Shown here: positions 59,456 through 64,000 of the stretch, piece by piece | Layout: every line of letters begins with the position of its first letter | Numbering within the stretch: position 1 is the stretch's first letter | Assembly: GCF_021347895.1 (NCBI RefSeq) | Contig: NC_067123.1 | Location: 7,817,828 to 7,881,827, forward strand | DNA: 64,000 nt | From: Acanthochromis polyacanthus | Taxonomy: Eukaryota; Chordata; Actinopteri; Pomacentridae | Reading direction: 5' to 3' | Notes under the pieces: model-generated | Databases searched by the model: none | The model's input: the letters and a program-made list of their open reading frames with translations, nothing else | What the model was told of the DNA's origin: nothing | Made by a program: the position numbers and the translations under genes

Positions 59456-60978
59456 CAGTGCCTTGTGAAAGTATTCGGCCCCCTTGAACTTTTCAACCTT
59501 TCGCCACATTTCAGGCTTCAAACATAAAGATATAAAATTTTAATTTTTTGTCAAGAATCAACAACAAGTGGGACACAATCATGAAGTGGAACGAAATTTA
59601 TTGGATATTTTAAACTTTTTTAACAAATAAAAACCTGAAAAGTGGGGCGTGCAATATTATTCGGCCCCCTTGCATTAATACTTTGTAGCGCCACCTTTTG
59701 CTGCAATTACAGCTGCAAGCCGCTTGGGGTATGTCTCTATCAGTTTTGCACATCGAGAGACTGAAATTCTTGCCCATTCTTCCTTGCAAAACAGCTCGAG
59801 CTCAGTGAGGTTGGATGAAGAGCGTTTGTGAACAGCAGTCTTCAGCTCTGCCCACAGATTCTCGATTGGATTCAGGTCTGGACTTTGACTTGGCCATTCT
59901 AACACCTGGATACATTTATTTGTGAACCATTCCATTGTAGATTTGGCTTTATGTTTTGGATCATTGTCCTGTTGGAAGATAAATCTCCGTCCCAGTCTCA
60001 GGTCTTTTGCAGACTCCAACAGGTTTTCTTCCAGAATGGTCCTGTATTTGGCTCCATTCATCTTCCCATCAATTTTAACCATCTTCCCTGTCCCTGCTGA
60101 AGAAAAGCAGGCCCAAACCATGAGGCTGCCACCACCATGTTTGACAGTGGGGATGGTGTGTTCAGGGTGATGAGCTCTGTTGCTTTTACGTCAAACATAT
60201 CGTTTTGCATTGTGGCCAAAAAGTTCCATTTTGGTTTCATCTGACCAGAGCACCTTCTTCCACATGTTTGGTGTGTCTCCCAGGTGGCTTGTGGCAAACT
60301 TCAAACCAGACTTTTTATGGATATCTTTGAGAAATGGCTTTCTTCTTGCCACTCTTCCATAAAGGCCAGATTTGTGCAGTGTACGACTGATTGTTGTCCT
60401 ATGGACAGACTCTCCCACCTCAGCTGTAGATCTCTGCAGTTCATCCAGAGTGATCATGGGCCTCTTGGCTGCATCTCTGATCAGTCTTCTCCTTGTTGGA
60501 GGTGAAAGTTTAGAGGGACGGCCAGGTCTTGGTAGATTTGCAGTGGTCTGATACTCCTTCCATTTCAATATGATTGCTTGCCTTCATGATGCTCTCTGCA
60601 CTTTAAACAGAACCCTGAGACTATCACAGAGCACGTGCATTTATATGGAGACTTGATTACACACAGGTGGATTCTATTTATCATCATCAGTCATTTAGGA
60701 CAACATTGGATCATTCAGAGATCCTCACTGAACTTCTGGAGTGAGTTTGCTGCACTAAAAGTAAAGGGGCCGAATAATATTGCACACCCCACTTTTCAGT
60801 TTTTTATTTGTTAAAAAAGTTTAAAATATCCAATAAATTTCATTCCACTTCACGATTGTGTCCCAATTGTTGTTGATTCTTGACAAAAAATTAAAATTTT
60901 ATATCTTTATGTTTGAAGCCTGAAATGTGGCAAAAGGTTGAAAAGTTCAAGGGGGCCGAATACTTTCACAAGGCACTG
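59456..60978 (-). mobile_element. Tc1/mariner transposon, near complete, inactivated
   Basis: 1,523 bp. TA duplicated at 59454-59455 and 60979-60980. Long terminal inverted repeats at 59456-59671 and 60764-60978 are almost identical (CAGTGCCTTGTGAAAGTATT at both ends), suggesting a recent insertion. The transposase lies on the minus strand and is damaged (see pseudogene entry). Confidence 0.95.
59675..60592 (-). pseudogene. Tc1-type transposase, N-terminally truncated with one in-frame stop
   Basis: Minus-strand frame KWKEYQTTANLPRPGRPSKL through WSDETKMELFGHNAKRYV, then a TGA at 60191-60193, then the same frame continues to HGGGSLMVWACFS, FIFQQDNDPKHKAKS and WPSQSPDLNPIENLW, ending at 59675. 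The DDE residues (WSDE, QDNDPKH, NPIENLW) are present. The TGA sits where Tc1 proteins carry Trp, so one substitution explains it. The first roughly 45 residues of the paired-like DNA-binding domain are missing; another TGA precedes the frame. Probably not functional. Confidence 0.9.
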
Positions 60979-61543
60979 TATAAATGAAACTCATTTATTT
61001 AACATCTGCTTTTGGATACACAACAATTTACCTATGGTCCCTAAATGCCTCACATGCTGACTACGGTAGGTGTTAGTTAGGCGGATGTGCACAGAGAAGC
61101 CTCCAGTCTCCTCTCACTTGTTGCATATTACAGTACAGTAACTCATACAGATGTGTGTGACCAGCAGTTACTTTAATAAGAGCAGCATAAGGCGTTATAT
61201 TGTCTGATATACCCGAGTTGAGAGTTCTGTCAGCATAGCATTCATTTTAAATGTCAGATCTGGATGTCAGCAAGTTGAATGTCTTAAAAATCACTCCAAT
61301 CCTTACATCAAAGTACATTATGTGTGTGACCAAACACTACTGTGAAAAAACTGAAAGAAGGCAGATTTACCAACAGATTTTAACTACATGAACTGTTTCT
61401 ATCACATTTTAAACGTCAATATCACAGTAATCATGTTAATTTAATGGTAGGAAGTCCCTTAGCCTGATTAGTATGCAACCAAATAATTTTTGTATTTTAA
61501 ACATATTGTAATGTTGTTATATTTTATTTCTCTTTTTCTATAG

Positions 61544-61699
61544 TCATCGTTAATGCGTCAGGAATGCCTGGAGCATGACCAGAGAATCGTAGCTCTCATC
61601 TCTATAGTTCGACACATTGAAGTCCGACTGAAACAGCAGCAGCAGCAGTCTGTTGGCCGCAGCCTCATTTCATTGGACGACATCATCAGACAGACTGAG
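61544..61699 (+). CDS. macf1: macf1 exon 33, first helical exon after the plakin repeats
   Basis: Acceptor ttctatag, donor GAG|gtgaag, 52 codons, phase 0. Encodes CLEHDQRIVALISIVRHIEV and a five-Gln run. The helix-like sequence looks like a spectrin repeat start. Placement rests on phase and splice sites; the exon is part of the plakin-repeat cassette. Confidence 0.88.
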
Positions 61700-61908
61700 G
61701 TGAAGTTTATATAGTTACCTCCTGACAGCACACATCAATATACCTTTTTTGATGCTTATTGTTATTTTTCTCCATTTTTTTAGTATTTATAGTGGTGCAT
61801 TTATCCTTCAGTGCTAAAGAAATACATAACAAGTGATTTAAGGATTAGCGTCTTACCAAACAGTATCAAGAAGTCTTTTGTTTTATTTTTTACTAATCTT
61901 CCTCTCAG

Positions 61909-62124
61909 GCTCTGGACCTTGAACTGCGCGACTTGGAGCCCGAGATCAACAAGGAAGTGGAGGCTGCTGAGCGACTGCTGAAGCCTCAACCCAAAGATGT
62001 TCCTTCTCAGCTCCTATTGGCTCTGGAGAAGGATGGGCGGAGCTTGGCTCGAGGATACGAGGCTTCCAGGGAGCTTTCAGAGGGCATTCTGCAAAGCCTA
62101 CGAGACCACAGAGACTCATACAAG
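61909..62124 (+). CDS. macf1: macf1 exon 34, spectrin-like helix
   Basis: Acceptor cctctcag, donor AAG|gtaata, 72 codons, phase 0. Encodes ALDLELRDLEPEINKEVEAA and SLARGYEASRELSEGILQSL, alpha-helical with heptad-like hydrophobics. Confidence 0.92.
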
Positions 62125-62260
62125 GTAATACAAGCAGACAAAAACAAATGTAGGAGACACTTCAGATCAGATGTATTTTAATCCATAAAATTAAAAGTAT
62201 TAGCAAGAGCAAAGATACGATGATCAATAGTGAGTTTCATCTTTTTGATTTTCCTTTTAG

Positions 62261-62425
62261 GACGCAGTAACAGCTGAGCAGAAGTCACTGGGACAGCAAG
62301 TCGAGAGTCTGCTGTCTTGGTTGAGGGAGACGGAGGCTCAGATGGACGGAGGAATGGAAAAAATGGAGAAAGCAGACAAAGATGAAAGTCATGATCAGCT
62401 CACACAGCAGCTCAGTCTCTGCAAG
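62261..62425 (+). CDS. macf1: macf1 exon 35, spectrin-like helix; GC donor
   Basis: Acceptor ccttttag, donor AAG|gcaagt, 55 codons, phase 0. Encodes SLGQQVESLLSWLRETEAQM and QLTQQLSLCK. The donor is GC instead of GT, in the strong consensus AAG|GCAAGT usual for GC-AG introns. Exon 36 follows in frame. Confidence 0.88.
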
Positions 62426-62587
62426 GCAAGTTGTCTGGAGTGAAGAAAAACTTTGGCTTAGTTTCACAAGAGTTCCACTTTCAGGGGCTACTGGAGCTAC
62501 AACCAACAGCCCAACTTGATATGATTTGATCTACACAGGAACAATACTTCCCTCTAATGCCTCCGCCTTCTTTTCTTTTCCCTAAAG

Positions 62588-62875
62588 GAGCTCCAGTCCT
62601 CCCTGATGGCTCGCTCCAACGAGGTCAACAACGTGGTCCTGGACATCCAGGTGTTCATCTCGGAGCGAGCCCAGGACCTGGGACCGGAGCAGAGCAGGCA
62701 GCTCTTGGGGCAGCTCCAGCAGCTGCAGAGGTCCTTCCACAGAGCGTCGGGCCGAGCCCAGGCCTGGTCCGATGCTCTGTCTGCCCAGAGAGAGAGGGAG
62801 GAGGAGAGGCAGCACAGAGAGAAGCTGAAAGAAGAGGAGGAGGACAGAGAGAGGCAGAGTGCCAGGGAGAGAGAG
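62588..62875 (+). CDS. macf1: macf1 exon 36, spectrin-like helix with charged tail
   Basis: Acceptor ccctaaag, donor GAG|gtttgg (weak), 96 codons, phase 0. Encodes VLDIQVFISERAQDLGPEQS, an LGQLQQLQRSFHRASGRA segment and then a highly charged REREEERQHREKLKEEEEDR helix. The charged end could form a single alpha-helix or coiled coil. Confidence 0.88.
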
Positions 62876-63736
62876 GTTTGGAAAAACGTGATTGAGATGG
62901 TTTTAAGTATACTCACATAGCTTTCATATTTAACAGTTTATTTAAAGCTTTGTCTGTCATGCTGTTAACTGCTTTCTTACATGATATCTCAGCACTCATG
63001 TTTCATAATAATGTCAAACTGGAGAAGCCTGGTGTGAACTAGCTAACCTCCACCACAGTCTGAACTTTTAGCACCATTAGACATCATCTCAGACTCGTTC
63101 TCTTGGTTTCATACTTTATCGACCCACTACTGCTGTTGTTGCTTTGCCACCTGACATGGACAGTATCAGCACCTTCACTCTGACCCCTCAGGCTTTTTAT
63201 GCCCCTCTGCATGTCTCTGTAACATGTGTTTTATTAACCAGTTTGCCTTGCTGTTCCAGATTGCCACTGAAGAAAATCGCTTGTGTCACGGCGGTAAAGA
63301 AAACAGATCTGATTGCTGGCTACAGAGCTTCGCTGTTTTTCCTCTTGTCTCCCCTAAATGCAAAGGAGAAAGAGGAAAAACAGCAATAAACAGATATTTG
63401 TTTGATTTCTCTTTGTGTCGTTTGTTGTCGTTCGACCAGCGTTTTGATGTAAATCTTCTATATATCTGTGTGTGTGTGTCTGCTTGTGTGTGTGTGAACT
63501 CTGGACACAATCTGCTCAAAGCTTGGCAAAGTGTTGCATTACACAAGAATTATGTTTAGGAACAAATGTGCTTTTATGTGAGGAAAACTGGTGAACACAA
63601 GTCAGAAATGTTTTGTTCTGAACTGTTTATGATTGACTCTTCCATGTTATTTCACATCAGCATCAGTTTTTCTCACATTTTCTTCTTTTGTGGGTTTTTG
63701 CTCCTTTGCCTTCCTTCTCTCCTTCATTTCTCTCAG
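62876..63736. other. Intron 36
   Basis: 861 bp, non-coding; a short TG-rich tract at about 63466-63496. Nothing else recognised. Confidence 0.75.
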
Positions 63737-63886
63737 GTGGTTCAGCAGCAGAAAGCCGAGTGCTCTCAGAAGCTAGAAGGCCTCAGCATGTGGTTGGCTG
63801 GAGCTGCCAGTCTGCTGGCCAGTCAGAGAGCGGGAGCAGAGTCAGGTGATGTGGACATCCTGCAGGAGAAGCAGAAAAAACTAAAG
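63737..63886 (+). CDS. macf1: macf1 exon 37, spectrin rod (last exon in window)
   Basis: Acceptor tttctctcag, donor AAG|gtatga, 50 codons, phase 0. Encodes VVQQQKAECSQKLEGLSMWL and VDILQEKQKKLK. It aligns with the MACF1 rod exon that directly follows exon 31 in the short isoform, so exons 32-36 are an insertion between exons 31 and 37. The gene continues beyond the window. Confidence 0.94.
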
Positions 63887-64000
63887 GTATGAAACAGCAT
63901 CAAACACACACACAGTACGAAAAACTCACGGCAGACTGTTCACTCACACTTTTCAATTGATATTTTATTAGAATTTTTTGTCCAATTTGTTCACCCAAAC
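63887..64000. other. Start of intron 37
   Basis: Non-coding tail of the window after the gtatga donor; too short to describe further. Confidence 0.8.

Larger units (their letters stand above)
59176..61543. other. Intron 32 (2.4 kb)
   Basis: Contains a Tc1/mariner element over about two thirds of its length. Reading through the exon 32 donor would add 12 residues and stop at 59212-59214. Confidence 0.85.
3941..63886 (+). other. macf1: macf1 gene, 5' and central part (incomplete at 3' end)
   Basis: Spectraplakin that links F-actin to microtubules in the cytoplasm and at the cell cortex. Thirty-seven coding exons were placed by splice sites, reading-frame phase and resemblance to vertebrate MACF1. 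They join into 4,122 open codons: a novel N-terminal exon (1-391), CH2 (about 392-520), plakin domain with spectrin-like helices and an SH3 (about 521-1748), plakin-repeat cassette (1749-3797), helical exons (3798-4072) and the first rod exon (4073-4122). The missing 3' part should hold the rest of the spectrin rod, EF hands and GAR domain. MACF1 rather than DST is favoured because exon 27-28 residues ([25 protein letters not shown]) follow the MACF1 version. Every donor is GT except one GC. CH1 is absent from the window, so longer isoforms must start further upstream. The choice between duplicated teleost copies (a or b) cannot be made here. Confidence 0.95.

Noticed and set aside
1..64000. 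Dystonin (dst) as the identity of the gene
   Set aside because: Plakin-domain exons 27-28 and neighbouring motifs follow MACF1 more closely than DST.
1..64000. CRISPR arrays, prokaryotic operons, viral genes or a novel defence-type system
   Set aside because: No regular spacer arrays, no operon-like packing and no viral coding regions were seen; the window is one intron-rich animal gene plus transposon debris.

Overview
The window is a single vertebrate locus on the + strand: the 5' and central part of a microtubule-actin cross-linking factor 1 gene (macf1, the ACF7 spectraplakin). It is most likely from a ray-finned fish. The introns hold typical teleost repeats: a Tc1/mariner element with ~216-bp terminal inverted repeats (TIRs), small Tc1-type MITEs, TTAA-flanked piggyBac-like MITEs, a tRNA-headed SINE and decayed mariner copies. 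Most lack the gene density or motifs of bacterial or plant DNA. The choice of macf1 over its sister gene dst rests on exon-level matches in the plakin domain, for example the run '[20 protein letters not shown]' across exons 27-28. I cannot tell macf1a from macf1b.

Layout. 1-3936 is upstream sequence with a possible 5' leader or promoter at about 1.4-2.3 kb. 3941-5113 is an alternative first coding exon that starts MGNSMGC, a predicted N-myristoylation signal. Ten kilobases downstream, 15218-19724 holds three exons for calponin-homology domain 2. No CH1 exon is in the window, so this promoter makes an isoform without CH1; the CH1 exons of the longer isoforms must lie upstream. Exons 5-31 (20170-49909) encode the plakin domain, a chain of spectrin-type helices with an SH3 fold across exons 17-18. 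Exon 32 (53029-59175) is one 6,147-bp exon with two clusters of plakin (plectin) repeats followed by a long Lys/Glu/Ser-rich tail. Exons 33-36 (61544-62875) continue it with helical sequence. Exon 37 (63737-63886) returns to the ordinary spectrin rod, and the gene runs off the right edge.

All 37 coding exons join in one open frame of 4,122 codons, and exon phases agree at every junction. Exons 32-36 are each in phase 0 at both ends, so the plakin-repeat block can be included or skipped as a unit. That is how the MACF1a and MACF1b forms are known to differ. One intron (after exon 35) uses a GC donor.

The introns are rich in mobile-element debris, described entry by entry. I found no second protein-coding host gene, tRNA gene, rRNA, CRISPR or viral gene. 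The least ordinary features are the 391-codon myristoylated first exon, the giant plakin-repeat cassette with basic islands in its tail, the nested transposons 112 bp upstream of that exon, and an inverted pair of ~1-kb repeats in intron 1.
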